Assembly: GCF_002198095.1 (NCBI RefSeq)
Contig: NZ_NHMK01000014.1
Span: 173,501 to 237,500 of the forward strand
Origin: Deinococcus indicus
GTDB taxonomy: Bacteria > Deinococcota > Deinococci > Deinococcales > Deinococcaceae
Direction: 5' to 3'
Length of the DNA: 64,000 nucleotides
Below, in pieces: positions 17,141 through 33,512 of the stretch. The notes below the pieces were generated by a model. That model was not told the origin of the DNA, did not search any database, and was given only the letters and a program-made list of their open reading frames with translations. Positions within the stretch are counted from its first letter, which is position 1. Every line of letters begins with the position of its first letter. Both the position numbers and the translations under genes were made by a program.

Positions 17141-17593
17141 TCAGGGGCCGCGCGGCGGGAAGCGCACGAAGGTCATCCAGAAGGCCTCGAAGGCGCGCAT
17201 GGCACCCAGGAAGTTCTCGAAGCCCACGGGCTTGACGACGTACCCACTGGCGTGGCGTTCGTACGAGGCGCGCACGTCGTCGTCGGCCTGACTGGTGGTG
17301 AGCATCACGACCGGGATGCTGCGCAGGTCCGGGTCGGCCTTGATCTCTTCCAGGACTTCCAGGCCGGTCTTGCGGGGCATGTTGATGTCCATCAGGATCA
17401 CGTCGGGGCGGGGCGCGCCGCCGTGCTCTCCCTCGCCGCGCAGGAAGCGCATGGCTTCCACGCCGTCACGGGTGACGTGCAGGCGGTTGGGAACGCGGGC
17501 GTCCTCGAAGGCTTCGAGGGTCAGCAGGACGTCCGGCTCGTTGTCCTCGACCAGCAGAATTTCAATGGGATCGGTGATGGGTGTTGGGGTCAT
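17141..17593 (-). CDS. Single-domain response regulator (Rcp1/CheY-like)
   Basis: 150 residues, receiver domain only. Acidic pocket at ILLVEDNEPD, phosphorylatable Asp in DVILMDINMPRKTG (~68), Thr in VVMLTTSQ, and Lys in YVVKPVGFENF. The inserted loop RFLRGEGEHGGAPRP between helix 3 and strand 3 is the hallmark of Rcp1-type regulators that pair with bacteriophytochrome or PAS kinases. Its ATG overlaps the stop of the large sensor kinase (ATGA), so it is its direct partner. Without an output domain it probably relays phosphate or acts by protein binding. Confidence 0.92.
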   Translation of the reverse strand: MTPTPITDPIEILLVEDNEPDVLLTLEAFEDARVPNRLHVTRDGVEAMRFLRGEGEHGGAPRPDVILMDINMPRKTGLEVLEEIKADPDLRSIPVVMLTTSQADDDVRASYERHASGYVVKPVGFENFLGAMRAFEAFWMTFVRFPPRGP

Positions 17594-19854
17594 TGGGAGG
17601 GAGCCACGGGGAGCGTCAGGTGGAAGGTGCTGCCCTGTGCCGGGGCAGATTCGAGCCAGATGCGGCCGCCGTGGAACTCGACTATTTTACGGCAGATGGC
17701 GAGCCCCATGCCGTTGCCGGCGTACTGCTCGCGGCGGTGCAACCGCTGGAAGATGTCGAACACCCGCGCGTGGTACTCGGGCGCGATCCCGATTCCGTTG
17801 TCCTGCACGGTCACGCGCACGAATTCACCTTCCAGGTGTGAGGTCACCTGGACGTGCGCCGGGCGGTCCTGGGCGCGGAACTTCAGGCCGTTGCTGATCA
17901 GGTTCGTGATCAGCTGGATCAGCAGGGACGGCTGGCCCAGCACGGCGTGCGGCGTGCGCCAGTCCAGGGTGCCGCCCCCGTCGTCCAGCGTGCCGCGCAC
18001 GTTCTGCGCGGCGGCGCGCAGCAGGTCGTCCAGCGGGACGCGTTCGAGCAGGGTGTCGTGCCGGCCCACGCGGGCGAAGCCCAGCAGGTCCTGGATCAGG
18101 CTGCGCATCCGCATCACGGCGTCCTGCATGTAGTGCAGGTACTGGTCGGCGCGCGGGTCCAGCTGGCCCTGGTAACGACGGGCGAGCAGTTCGGTGTAGC
18201 TGCCGATGGTCCGCAGGGGTTCCTGCAGGTCGTGGCTGGCGACGTACGCGAACTGTTCGAGGTCCTGGTTGCTGCGTTCGAGGTTCTCGATCAGTTCGCG
18301 CAGCTGCTCCTGGGCGCGTTCGCGTTCCGTGATGTCCTGCACCATGACGACCGCGCCGCTGGGCTGCCCGTTCTCGTCGTGGGTGGGCGTGACGACGTAC
18401 GCGACGGGCACGGCGTGCCCCTGCGCATGCCACATGACGTCCTGTTCCACGCGGCGGGTCTGCCCGTCCTGCAGGGTCTGGTGGATGGGGCATTCGCGCA
18501 GCTCGTACGGGCGCCCGTCGGCGTGGTGGTGGTGGACGAGGTCGTGCTGGGACGCGCCGATCATGCGTTCCACGCTGTAGCCCAGCATCCGCGCGGCGGC
18601 CGGGTTCGCGAAGGTCGTCATGCCGTCCGGGTTCAGGCCGAAGATGCCCTCGCCGGCGGCGGTCAGCAGCAGGGTGCTGAAGCGGGTCAGGTCGGCCAGC
18701 GCCAGGGTGCGTTCCTGCACGCGGCGTTCCAGGTCGGCGTTCAGGTCGATCAGCGCCTGCTGCGCGTCACGCACGGCGCTCATGTCGGTGTGGATGCCCA
18801 CCCACTCGCGGATCGCGCCGTTCTCGTCACGGACGGCCACGGCGCGGGCCTGCATGGGGACGTAGGTGCCGTCGGCGCGGCGCAGGCGGTGTTCGGTCAG
18901 GTAGTGCTGTTCGGTCTGCACGGCCCGCCGCCAGTCGCGCAGGGTGCTGGGGCGGTCGTCCGGGTGGACGGCGTCCAGCCAGCCGGCCCCGCCGTACTCG
19001 CCCGGCGTCTGTCCGGTGAAGGCCTCCCAGCCGGGCTGCGGGGGCGGGAAGTGCCCGTCCGGGTGGGCGTCCCACACGATCTGCGAGGTCGCCTCGACCA
19101 GCGACCGGAAGCGCTGCTCGCTGCGCTGCATCTCGCGTTGCAGCACGTACCGGTCCGTGACGTCCGCGAAGACGGTCGTGACCTGCTTGGCCTCGTTCGT
19201 GCCGGCCACCAGCCTCGGGATGGCCGTCACCTGCAACCACCGCCACGTCTCGCTGGGCGGGTGGAAGATGCCCATGGGAACGTCCCGGACGACCTGCCCG
19301 GTCCGCAACGCCACGCGCGACGGGTGGGTGTCGCCGGGAAAGGGCCGGCCGTCCGGGTGGATGGCCTGCCAGCGCGGGTCCAGCGAGTCCCGTCCGGTCA
19401 GCTGCCCGGCACTCAGGCCCAGGATGTCCGGGGCGGCGCCGTTCACCATCAGGATGCGGCTGTCCGGGGACTGCACGGTCAGACCCAGGTGCAGGCCGTC
19501 CATGAGTTCCAGCGCGACCTCCAGCGGGTCACGGGCGACGTGCAGGTGCAGCAGCACCCCGCCGCCCGACGGGGCGACCGTCACCAGTCCCGGCGCGGCC
19601 GTATCCACGATCTTGACCGTGACGCGCGTGGTCTGCCCCGCCTGCGCGTCCTGCACGGCGCGGCGCAGCCGGGCCGCGCTGTCGTCACTGAACAGCGCCT
19701 GCCAGTCCTGCCCGGCGTCCAGCAGGTCCAGTCGGGCGGCGGCGGCGCCGTTCACGGTCCAGGCGCCGTCCGGGCCGAGCCACGCGACCGGGTCCGGCAG
19801 CGCCGCGAGCAGCGCCCCGGCGTCCGCTCCGGCCGCGGCGGAAAGGTCGTTCAT
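17590..19854 (-). CDS. Multi-PAS sensor histidine kinase (soluble)
   Basis: 754 residues with no membrane helix. Domains: an N-terminal PAS-like region (1-110), PAS at ~118-240 (LGLTVQSPDSRILMVNGAAP), PAS with PAC at ~245-370 (WVGIHTDMS), coiled coil LNADLERRVQERTLALADL (~380), PAS at ~395-510 (EGIFGLNPDGMTTFANPAAA), then the HisKA box FAYVASHDLQEPLRTIGSY with the phospho-His, and HATPase_c with N box NLISNGLKFR, DNGIGIAPEY and GNGMGLAICRKIVEFHGG. A cytosolic sensor of redox, light or small ligands is likely; no heme- or flavin-binding Cys/His could be picked out. Middle gene of an operon: OmpR-type regulator, kinase (8-nt gap), Rcp1-like regulator (overlap). Confidence 0.93.
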   Translation of the reverse strand: MNDLSAAAGADAGALLAALPDPVAWLGPDGAWTVNGAAAARLDLLDAGQDWQALFSDDSAARLRRAVQDAQAGQTTRVTVKIVDTAAPGLVTVAPSGGGVLLHLHVARDPLEVALELMDGLHLGLTVQSPDSRILMVNGAAPDILGLSAGQLTGRDSLDPRWQAIHPDGRPFPGDTHPSRVALRTGQVVRDVPMGIFHPPSETWRWLQVTAIPRLVAGTNEAKQVTTVFADVTDRYVLQREMQRSEQRFRSLVEATSQIVWDAHPDGHFPPPQPGWEAFTGQTPGEYGGAGWLDAVHPDDRPSTLRDWRRAVQTEQHYLTEHRLRRADGTYVPMQARAVAVRDENGAIREWVGIHTDMSAVRDAQQALIDLNADLERRVQERTLALADLTRFSTLLLTAAGEGIFGLNPDGMTTFANPAAARMLGYSVERMIGASQHDLVHHHHADGRPYELRECPIHQTLQDGQTRRVEQDVMWHAQGHAVPVAYVVTPTHDENGQPSGAVVMVQDITERERAQEQLRELIENLERSNQDLEQFAYVASHDLQEPLRTIGSYTELLARRYQGQLDPRADQYLHYMQDAVMRMRSLIQDLLGFARVGRHDTLLERVPLDDLLRAAAQNVRGTLDDGGGTLDWRTPHAVLGQPSLLIQLITNLISNGLKFRAQDRPAHVQVTSHLEGEFVRVTVQDNGIGIAPEYHARVFDIFQRLHRREQYAGNGMGLAICRKIVEFHGGRIWLESAPAQGSTFHLTLPVAPSQ

Positions 19855-19862
19855 GCGGCCGG

Positions 19863-20528
<666 letters not shown>

Positions 20529-20700
20529 GCACAGGATGATACCCCTTCATGAAGACCGGCCGTGCTGAGCCTCCCTTCACGCTGCCGCGCCCGCCGGGCG
20601 CCCCCGGCCCCGGTGGGGGGGCCGCGCAGACAGTGTGGTACGGTGAAGCTACCGCGCTCTGACCCTGCCCTGACGAGGGGGACCGAGCGACACAACCGCA

Positions 20701-20782
20701 TGAACCGCACTCAGGCCGCATTCCAGGCCCCGCCGTCTCACACAACCCGCCCGCGCCACCGCGACAGGCACCCGGAGTTCCC

Positions 20783-20786
<4 letters not shown>
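20701..20786 (+). CDS. Candidate upstream ORF coupled to rnj
   Basis: A 28-codon ORF beginning MNRTQAAFQAPPSHTTRP ends with TGA at 20784-20786, overlapping the rnj start as ATGA. No -10 box stands at the leaderless distance, and no Shine-Dalgarno precedes it, so it is weaker than the similar ORFs before yqeK and rsmD. The product is basic and His/Pro-rich and has no known family. Confidence 0.25.
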
Positions 20787-22459
<1,673 letters not shown>

Positions 22460-22484
22460 ACGACCGGTCCCCGGACGGCCCCTG

Positions 22485-23111
22485 TCAGTCGGCGGGGGCC
22501 GTGTCGTTTGCGCTGAACTGCTCACGCTCGTTGAGGTAGAGCCGCGTCAGGCGTTCCGCTTCCTGCAACCTGGCCTGAGCGTCTGCCGCTTCTGACGCGG
22601 GCAGACGCGCCGCCACCAGCTGAGCCGGGCGGAAGGGACCCACCGAATGCCCCCAGATCAGTCGTCGGCTGTTACGCGGCACGGACATGAACGCCACCAG
22701 ACCGGCAGGAGTCTGCACCTGATCAAGCCAGGGGAACAGGGCTTCGTCGCACTGCGCCCGCAGGCGTTCCATCTGCTGCACCATCTCGTGTTCCAATGCT
22801 CCGGGCAGCAGCTGGACCCAGGGGGTGTCCTGCCCCGTCAATCGGGCGTAGGTCGTCCGGAACGTGAGGCCTTGTGGCCTACCGGAAAGGTCCACTTGAA
22901 AGACGGTCGTGGCCCACGTGGAGAGCCGCCAGCTGCGCCTACGCCATTCTGCCCGCACACCAAGTCTCTGATGACCATGTGAGGTTGCACGGGACAATTC
23001 AAGGACCTCTGAAGAGGTCAGCTGATACCCGGCCCTTGTCACTCCGGCCTCGAATGCAGCCCGCAGTTGCGCGAGAGTCAGATCATCCGGTGAAGGGGCG
23101 GACCGGGGCAT
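22485..23111 (-). CDS. Hypothetical protein inserted between duplicated rnj ends
   Basis: 208 residues, no family recognised. The first half is mixed with basic residues (VRAEWRRRSWRLSTWATTVFQ), and the C-terminus is predicted helical (EAADAQARLQEAERLTRLYLN). No signal peptide or membrane helix. Its -10 box CATAAT (minus strand, 23123-23118) is 6 nt before the ATG, so it carries its own leaderless promoter. Its stop codon and last four residues (APAD) are encoded in the duplicated flank. The gene with its promoter lies wholly between the two copies of the rnj 3' end, so it is an acquired insertion; rnj itself stays intact. Composition is a little lower in GC than its neighbours. Confidence 0.7.
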   Translation of the reverse strand: MPRSAPSPDDLTLAQLRAAFEAGVTRAGYQLTSSEVLELSRATSHGHQRLGVRAEWRRRSWRLSTWATTVFQVDLSGRPQGLTFRTTYARLTGQDTPWVQLLPGALEHEMVQQMERLRAQCDEALFPWLDQVQTPAGLVAFMSVPRNSRRLIWGHSVGPFRPAQLVAARLPASEAADAQARLQEAERLTRLYLNEREQFSANDTAPAD

Positions 23112-23133
23112 GCTGCCATTATGCGGAATGGGA

Positions 23134-23429
23134 GCCTGCGCGAGAAGAAACGCCTCGAAGACGTCCGCGACGACATGTACGGCGCCGTGCGGCGCTTCGT
23201 GCGCAAGGCGACGGGCCGCAACCCCGTCCTGATTCCCCTGATCGTGGACTGAACGACCGGTCCCCGGCGGCCCCTGTCATACGGATTCCGTTTATTTCGT
23301 TGACAGATCGGAAGACCACCGATCTGCCAACTCCACGTCCGGAATCCGCCCCTATCCCACTCGCTCCGCTCGGATTGAACGGCTTTATAAGCCATTCAAT
23401 CGGAGTGCGTATCAGTCGGCGGGGGCCGT
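23134..23429. repeat. Direct duplication of the rnj 3' end, copy 2, split by a MITE
   Basis: Copy 2 runs 23134-23279 and resumes at 23412-23429; the 132 bp between are MITE copy C. It holds the last ~39 codons of rnj, out of context and without a start, so it is a non-coding relic. Copy 1 shows the same sequence uninterrupted, giving an exact pre-insertion reference. Confidence 0.9.
23280..23411. mobile_element. MITE-like element, full copy C (with known empty site)
   Basis: 132 bp, TACGGATTCCG to CGGAGTGCGTA, flanked by TCA (23277-23279 and 23412-23414). The unoccupied site at 22485-22487 has a single TCA, so the trinucleotide is a target duplication. Internal stem CAGATCGG (23304-23311)/CCGATCTG (23319-23326) corresponds to CAATCCGG/CCGGATTG of copy A with both sides changed. 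No ORF of its own. Confidence 0.9.
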
Positions 23430-23513
23430 CTGGTTGCGGGCGCGCGGAAGTGGTCCGGGTGCAAGTCGGGGTTCGCCTACGTTCCCTTTCCCCCGCCGTG
23501 CGATAATTGCTCC

Positions 23514-24115
<602 letters not shown>

Positions 24116-24119
<4 letters not shown>

Positions 24120-25324
24120 CGAAGAACGGTGGGGACCGCTGCTCGTTCTGCGGGCGTCAGCATCCGCAGATCGCGCAGCTGATCGAGGCGCCGGGCCGCG
24201 CGGCGTTCATCTGCAACGAGTGCACCGAGCGGGCGCACGAGCTGGTCAAGCAGAACCGCAAGGCGGGCGCGGAGTTCAGCCTGGAGGAACTGCCGACGCC
24301 CCGTGAGATCAAGGCGTACCTCGACGAGTTCGTGATCGGGCAGGACGAGGCGAAGAAGGCGCTGGCGGTGGCGGTCGTCAGTCACTACCAGCGGCTGGCG
24401 CACCCGGACGTGAACCTGCAGAAGAGCAACATCCTGCTGATCGGGCCGACCGGGACCGGCAAGACGCTGCTGGCGGCCAGTCTGGCCGAGATGCTGGAAG
24501 TGCCGTTCGCGATTGCCGACGCGACCACCCTGACCGAGGCCGGGTACGTGGGCGACGACGTGGAGAACGTGATCGTGCGTCTGCTTCAGGCGGCCGAGTA
24601 CGACGTGGCGGCGGCCGAGCGCGGGATCATCTACATCGACGAGATCGACAAGATCGCCCGCAAGTCCGAGGGGACCAGCATCACGCGTGACGTGTCCGGT
24701 GAGGGCGTGCAGCAGGCGCTGCTGAAGATCATCGAGGGCACGGTCGCGCAGGTGCCGCCGCAGGGGGGACGCAAGCACCCGCAGCAGGAACTCGTGCAGG
24801 TGAACACGAAGAACATCCTGTTCATCGTGGGCGGCGCCTTCGACGGGATCGCGGACATCGGCCGCAGCCGCACGAACGTGCGCGCGGTGGGCTTCGGCGC
24901 CGAGCACAAGGGCGACGAGAAGGAGGAACTGCGCTTCCTGCCCGAGGACCTCGTGAAGTTCGGTCTGATCCCGGAGTTCGTGGGGCGTCTGCCGCTGGTG
25001 GTGCAGCTTCAGGATCTGGACGAGGAGGCGCTGGTGCGCATCCTGACCGAGCCGCAGGGCGCGATCGTGTCGCAGTATCAGGCGCTGTTCGGCTTCCAGA
25101 ACGTGGACCTGAGCTTCACGGACGAGGCGCTGCGTGAGGTGGCGCGCCGCGCCCGTGAACGCAAGACCGGGGCGCGCGGGCTGCGGGCGGTGCTGGAGAA
25201 GGCCATGACGGACCTGCTGTTCGAACTGCCGGTCGAGGACCTGAAGGAGCTGCGGTTCGACGCGGATCACATCGATGCGCCGATGGGCCTGCTTGAGTCT
25301 AAGGGACTCAAGAAGTCTGCCTAA
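24116..25324 (+). CDS. clpX: ATP-dependent Clp protease ATP-binding subunit ClpX
   Basis: 402 residues. N-terminal zinc-binding domain (CSFCG and CNEC), Walker [14 protein letters not shown] (~108), Walker [10 protein letters not shown] (~172), sensor/arginine-finger region [12 protein letters not shown], and the C-terminal [15 protein letters not shown]. It unfolds substrates and feeds them to ClpP. Start ATGA overlaps the clpP stop, so translation is coupled. A GC-rich hairpin follows before lon. Confidence 0.97.
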
Positions 25325-25346
25325 ACGCAACAGGCATTACAGCAAG

Positions 25347-25388
25347 CCCCCGCCCGCGTCCCTACACTTCTGGGACACCGTGCGGGGG
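25347..25388. terminator. Nested hairpin between clpX and lon
   Basis: CCCCCGC (25347-25353) pairs with GCGGGGG (25382-25388); inside, GTCCC pairs with GGGAC around TACACTTCT. There is no T run. It may terminate clpX or act in the lon leader; the loop holds a TACACT -10 box. Confidence 0.45.
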
Positions 25389-25462
25389 TGTCGGCTTTCG
25401 GCAGACCCGCGTTACACTCAAGTATTCCCGCGCCCATCCCGGCGCGGCCGCAAGGAGCAAGC

Positions 25463-25466
<4 letters not shown>
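25380..25466 (+). CDS. Candidate upstream ORF coupled to lon
   Basis: GTG 25380 opens a 28-codon frame (VRGCRLSADPRYTQVFPR...) that ends TGA at 25464-25466, overlapping the lon start as ATGA. A TACACT box (25363-25368) lies 11 nt before the GTG. A nearer TACACT (25413-25418) would skip it, so it is only a possibility. Confidence 0.25.
25413..25418 (+). promoter_or_regulatory. lon: -10 box of lon
   Basis: TACACT, 44 nt before the lon ATG, leaves a leader of about 37 nt that includes the AAGGAG Shine-Dalgarno. No RDRM-like or CIRCE-like repeat was seen here. Confidence 0.55.
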
Positions 25467-27895
<2,429 letters not shown>

Positions 27896-27896
27896 G

Positions 27897-27955
27897 CCGC
27901 TCGACAGTGAAGCGTCCCCCCAGACCAGCTGGGGGGACGCTTCACTGTCGAGCGG
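27897..27955. terminator. Bidirectional terminator between lon and pilT
   Basis: A perfect 26-bp stem (27897-27922 with 27930-27955) and 7-base loop fill the whole 61-bp gap between the convergent lon and pilT stops. Such a long perfect inverted repeat without T run should stop transcription both ways. Confidence 0.85.
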
Positions 27956-27956
27956 G

Positions 27957-29219
27957 TCAGCGGCGGCCGTAGCCTCCGCCGCTGCCGGTTTCGGGGGTGC
28001 TGGTGGTGGCGGCGCCCCGGCCCAGGCCGGCGTCGGCGCGGCCCGCGTAGCCGCCGGCGGCCGGCGCCGCTGCGGGCGCGAAGCCGGCGACGGGGGCGCT
28101 GCCGTATCCGGCGGGCGCGGCGGCACTGCCTCCGGCCGAGCCGACCGTGGGGTCGTTGGCGAGACGGGCGAATTCCTTGCTGTCCACGGCGCGTTCCACG
28201 CCCACGTCGAAGGAGATCACGCGGCGGCGGTACAGGTTCGCCAGGAAGGCGTCCATGGTGACCATGCCCTCGCGCGCGCCGGTCTGCATGACGGAGGTGA
28301 TCTGGTACGTCTTGCCCTCGCGGATCAGGGCGCGCACGGCGGGGTTGGCGATCAGCAGTTCGTACGCCAGGATGCGGCCCTGCCCGTCCAGGCGGGGCAG
28401 CAGCTGCTGGGTCATGACGGCCACGAGGTTGTTGGCGAGCTGCACGCGGATCTGTTCCTGCTGCTCTTCGGGGAACACGTCCACGATACGGTCGATGGAT
28501 TCCGGCGCGGAGTTGGTGTGCAGGGTGCCCATCACGAGGTGTCCGGTCTCGGCGGCGGTCACGGCGGCCTTGATGGTCTCGTAGTCACGCATTTCGCCGA
28601 CCAGGATCACGTCGGGTGCCTGACGCAGCACGGCGCGCAGCGCGTCGTTGAAGCTCATGGTGTCCGCCCCGACCTCACGCTGGTTGATGATCGACTGCTT
28701 GTGCGTGTGCATGAACTCGATGGGGTCCTCGATGGTCATGATGTGCAGGCGCTTGGTGGTGTTGATGTAGTCGATCATGGCGGCCAGCGTGGTGGATTTC
28801 CCCGAGCCGGTCGGGCCGGTCACGAGCACCAGTCCGCGCGGCGCGTTGGCGATGTCGATGACGTTCTGCGGGAGGCCCATCTCCTGGGCGCTCTTGATCT
28901 TGGTGGGAATCAGTCGCAGCACGCCGCCCACGTTGCCGCGTTGCATGAAGGCGTTTACGCGGAAGCGGGCCTTCTCGCCGAGCGCGAACGAGAAGTCCAG
29001 TTCGCGGCGTTCCTCGAAGGTGCGCTGCTGCTTCTCGTTCATCATGGAGTACATCAGTTTGCGGGTCTCGGTGGCGGCCAGTTCCGTGAAGCCCTGCGAG
29101 TCGTACACGCCCTGCAACTTGAACTGCGGGGCGAGGCCCACGGTCAGGATCACGTCGGACGCGCCCTTCTCGGCGGCGAAACGCAGGATGTCGGTGATGT
29201 CGGCGGCGGGCTGGGTCAT
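27957..29219 (-). CDS. pilT: Type IV pilus retraction ATPase PilT
   Basis: 420 residues. N-terminal PAS-like domain, then Walker [12 protein letters not shown] (~137), Asp box [12 protein letters not shown], Walker [11 protein letters not shown], His box [13 protein letters not shown], and the retraction-specific AIRNLIRE-like segment read here as [12 protein letters not shown]. PilT powers pilus retraction in twitching and DNA uptake. After residue ~345 comes a Gly/Ala/Pro-rich tail absent from most PilT proteins ([20 protein letters not shown]), ending in GGGYGRR. It lies 58 nt after pilB on the same strand, so both come from one operon. GAGG serves as Shine-Dalgarno. Confidence 0.95.
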   Translation of the reverse strand: MTQPAADITDILRFAAEKGASDVILTVGLAPQFKLQGVYDSQGFTELAATETRKLMYSMMNEKQQRTFEERRELDFSFALGEKARFRVNAFMQRGNVGGVLRLIPTKIKSAQEMGLPQNVIDIANAPRGLVLVTGPTGSGKSTTLAAMIDYINTTKRLHIMTIEDPIEFMHTHKQSIINQREVGADTMSFNDALRAVLRQAPDVILVGEMRDYETIKAAVTAAETGHLVMGTLHTNSAPESIDRIVDVFPEEQQEQIRVQLANNLVAVMTQQLLPRLDGQGRILAYELLIANPAVRALIREGKTYQITSVMQTGAREGMVTMDAFLANLYRRRVISFDVGVERAVDSKEFARLANDPTVGSAGGSAAAPAGYGSAPVAGFAPAAAPAAGGYAGRADAGLGRGAATTSTPETGSGGGYGRR

Positions 29220-29277
29220 GGGAGTACCTCGGGGGTGCGGGAGGGCGGGTGGCAGGGGCGGGGGGGCAGGGCGCGGG

Positions 29278-31956
<2,679 letters not shown>

Positions 31957-32072
31957 GTTGTGTCTCCTTGTTCAGGCCCGACCGGGCCGCGCGGCGTGAG
32001 GGAACGTGCAGGGTGCAGCGAAGATGGGAAGAGGAGGCGTGAGCCGCGTGCGGGCCGGTGTTCAGGGTCATG

Positions 32073-32579
32073 TCAGTGGTTCCAGTCGTGCCCGTAACGT
32101 TTCAGGACGGCGCGTTCCAGGCGGCGGGCCACGCGGGTGTGCGGGAGGGCGTTCGTGACCAGCGGGCGTACCAGGATGGTGTGCATGCCGCTCAGGTTGC
32201 CGCCCAGCACGTCCGTGAACAGCTGATCGCCGACCATGCCCACCTGGTGTGGCGGGAGGCGCAGCTCATCCAGGGCGCGGCGGAAGGCGCGGGGGTTGGG
32301 TTTGCCGGCCAGTCCGACGCCCTGGAATTCCAGTTTGTCCAGCCAGAACGCCGCGCGGCGCCCGGTGGCGTTGCTCAGCAGGTACAGGCCCACGCCCGCG
32401 ATCTTCAGGTCCCGCACCCAGGCCAGGGTGCTGCCCACGCCCACCGGGTCGTAACTGCCGTAGGGGACCAGGGTGTTGTCGAGGTCCAGCAGCAGGCCGT
32501 GCAGGCCCCGGTCGGCCAGGAATTCCGGCGTGAGGTGCGTGACGTGGTCGATCACGTCGCGGGGGCGCAGCAGGCTCAC
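32073..32579 (-). CDS. YqeG-family HAD phosphatase
   Basis: 168 residues of the HAD IIIA type: GLLLDLDNTLVPYG (nucleophile Asp, ~26-39), YLLSNATG (motif II) and GKPNPRAFRRAL...VGMVGDQLFTDVLGGN (motifs III-IV), the layout of YqeG/PGP phosphatases. The substrate is uncertain; relatives dephosphorylate phosphatidylglycerophosphate. The start GTG 32579 overlaps the upstream pgeF stop as GTGA, marking a translational couple. Much longer in-frame readings upstream are frame shadows of pgeF. Confidence 0.85.
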   Translation of the reverse strand: MSLLRPRDVIDHVTHLTPEFLADRGLHGLLLDLDNTLVPYGSYDPVGVGSTLAWVRDLKIAGVGLYLLSNATGRRAAFWLDKLEFQGVGLAGKPNPRAFRRALDELRLPPHQVGMVGDQLFTDVLGGNLSGMHTILVRPLVTNALPHTRVARRLERAVLKRYGHDWNH

Positions 32580-33343
32580 GCCTGACCCCGCGCCGGGGTG
32601 TCGCCCAGGGCGCGCTGGCCGATCACGGCCCACATGCGCCCGGTCCGGCCCGCGTCGCGGCGGTACGAGTAGAAGTCCGGCTCGGTCGAGCAGCGGCCAC
32701 TCACCCACACCTGCGCGTCCGGCACGCCCGCCCCGCGCAGCACCGCGCGGTTCGCTCCGGCAAGGTCCAGGTGCCAGGTGGGATCGCCGTGCAGTTCGTC
32801 CTCGTCGGCGCCGACGTGCGCGCCCAGGCCCTCCTGCGCGAAGGCCAGCGCGACCTCCTCGCCGACCGGGTACGCGGCCGCGCGGATGCCGGGGCCGACC
32901 GCCGCCAGGATCCGCGCCGGGTCGGCGCCCAGTTCGGTCATGGCCTCCACGGTGCGGGCGGCCACGCGGCCCAGCGTGCCCTTCCAGCCGGCGTGCGCGG
33001 CGCCGATCACGCCGGCCTGCGGGTCGTGCAGCAGCAGCGGGTAGCAGTCGGCGGTCCCGATGGCCAGCAGCACCCCGGCGTCGGCGCTGACCAGGGCGTC
33101 CCCGGTCCAGTGGCCGCCGCTGCGGGCGTGGACGACGTCGGTGCCGTGCACCTGGGTCAGGCGGGCCACCTGCGCGGGCGTGAAGCCCAGCGCGGCGCAC
33201 AGCCGCTGGCGGTTTTCCTGCACGAGCGCGGGGTCGTCTTCACGGTCGTCGAGGTTCAGGCCACCGTACGGGCCGGTGGACACGCCACCAGCACGCGTCG
33301 TGAAGGCGTGCGGCGCAGTGAGGTGCGGCGCGCGGATCAGCAT
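32576..33343 (-). CDS. pgeF: Peptidoglycan editing factor PgeF (YfiH/laccase-domain)
   Basis: 255 residues from ATG 33343. Signature of the YfiH family: AFTTRAGGVSTGPYGGLNL, then metal/active-site residues H in TQVHGTDVV, C in GTADCYPLLL and H in GAAHAGWKGTL, and GPGIRAAAYPVGEEV. PgeF removes wrongly incorporated amino acids from muropeptide precursors (formerly called polyphenol oxidase). An ATG at 33367 adds 8 residues, but a -10 box CATACT (minus, 33358-33353) lies 9 nt before 33343, so the shorter leaderless form is preferred. Coupled by overlap to the HAD phosphatase gene. Confidence 0.9.
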   Translation of the reverse strand: MLIRAPHLTAPHAFTTRAGGVSTGPYGGLNLDDREDDPALVQENRQRLCAALGFTPAQVARLTQVHGTDVVHARSGGHWTGDALVSADAGVLLAIGTADCYPLLLHDPQAGVIGAAHAGWKGTLGRVAARTVEAMTELGADPARILAAVGPGIRAAAYPVGEEVALAFAQEGLGAHVGADEDELHGDPTWHLDLAGANRAVLRGAGVPDAQVWVSGRCSTEPDFYSYRRDAGRTGRMWAVIGQRALGDTPARGQA

Positions 33344-33512
33344 CAGGCGTTCAGTATGCAGGGTCATCTCTCACCGGATTCTGACGCGTCAAGTCCCACA
33401 CCGGGGGAGGCGGTCTTCATGTACGGCGTGCCCCCGGCCGGGGCGGGCCGCGACGGAGCGCGTTTTGCACCCGCTTCAGCGGGCAGCCGCGCGGGTTGCT
33501 AGAGTCCCCCCC

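Noticed and set aside
23134..23260. Second rnj fragment as a separate gene
   Set aside because: It is the out-of-context copy of the last ~39 codons without start or promoter.
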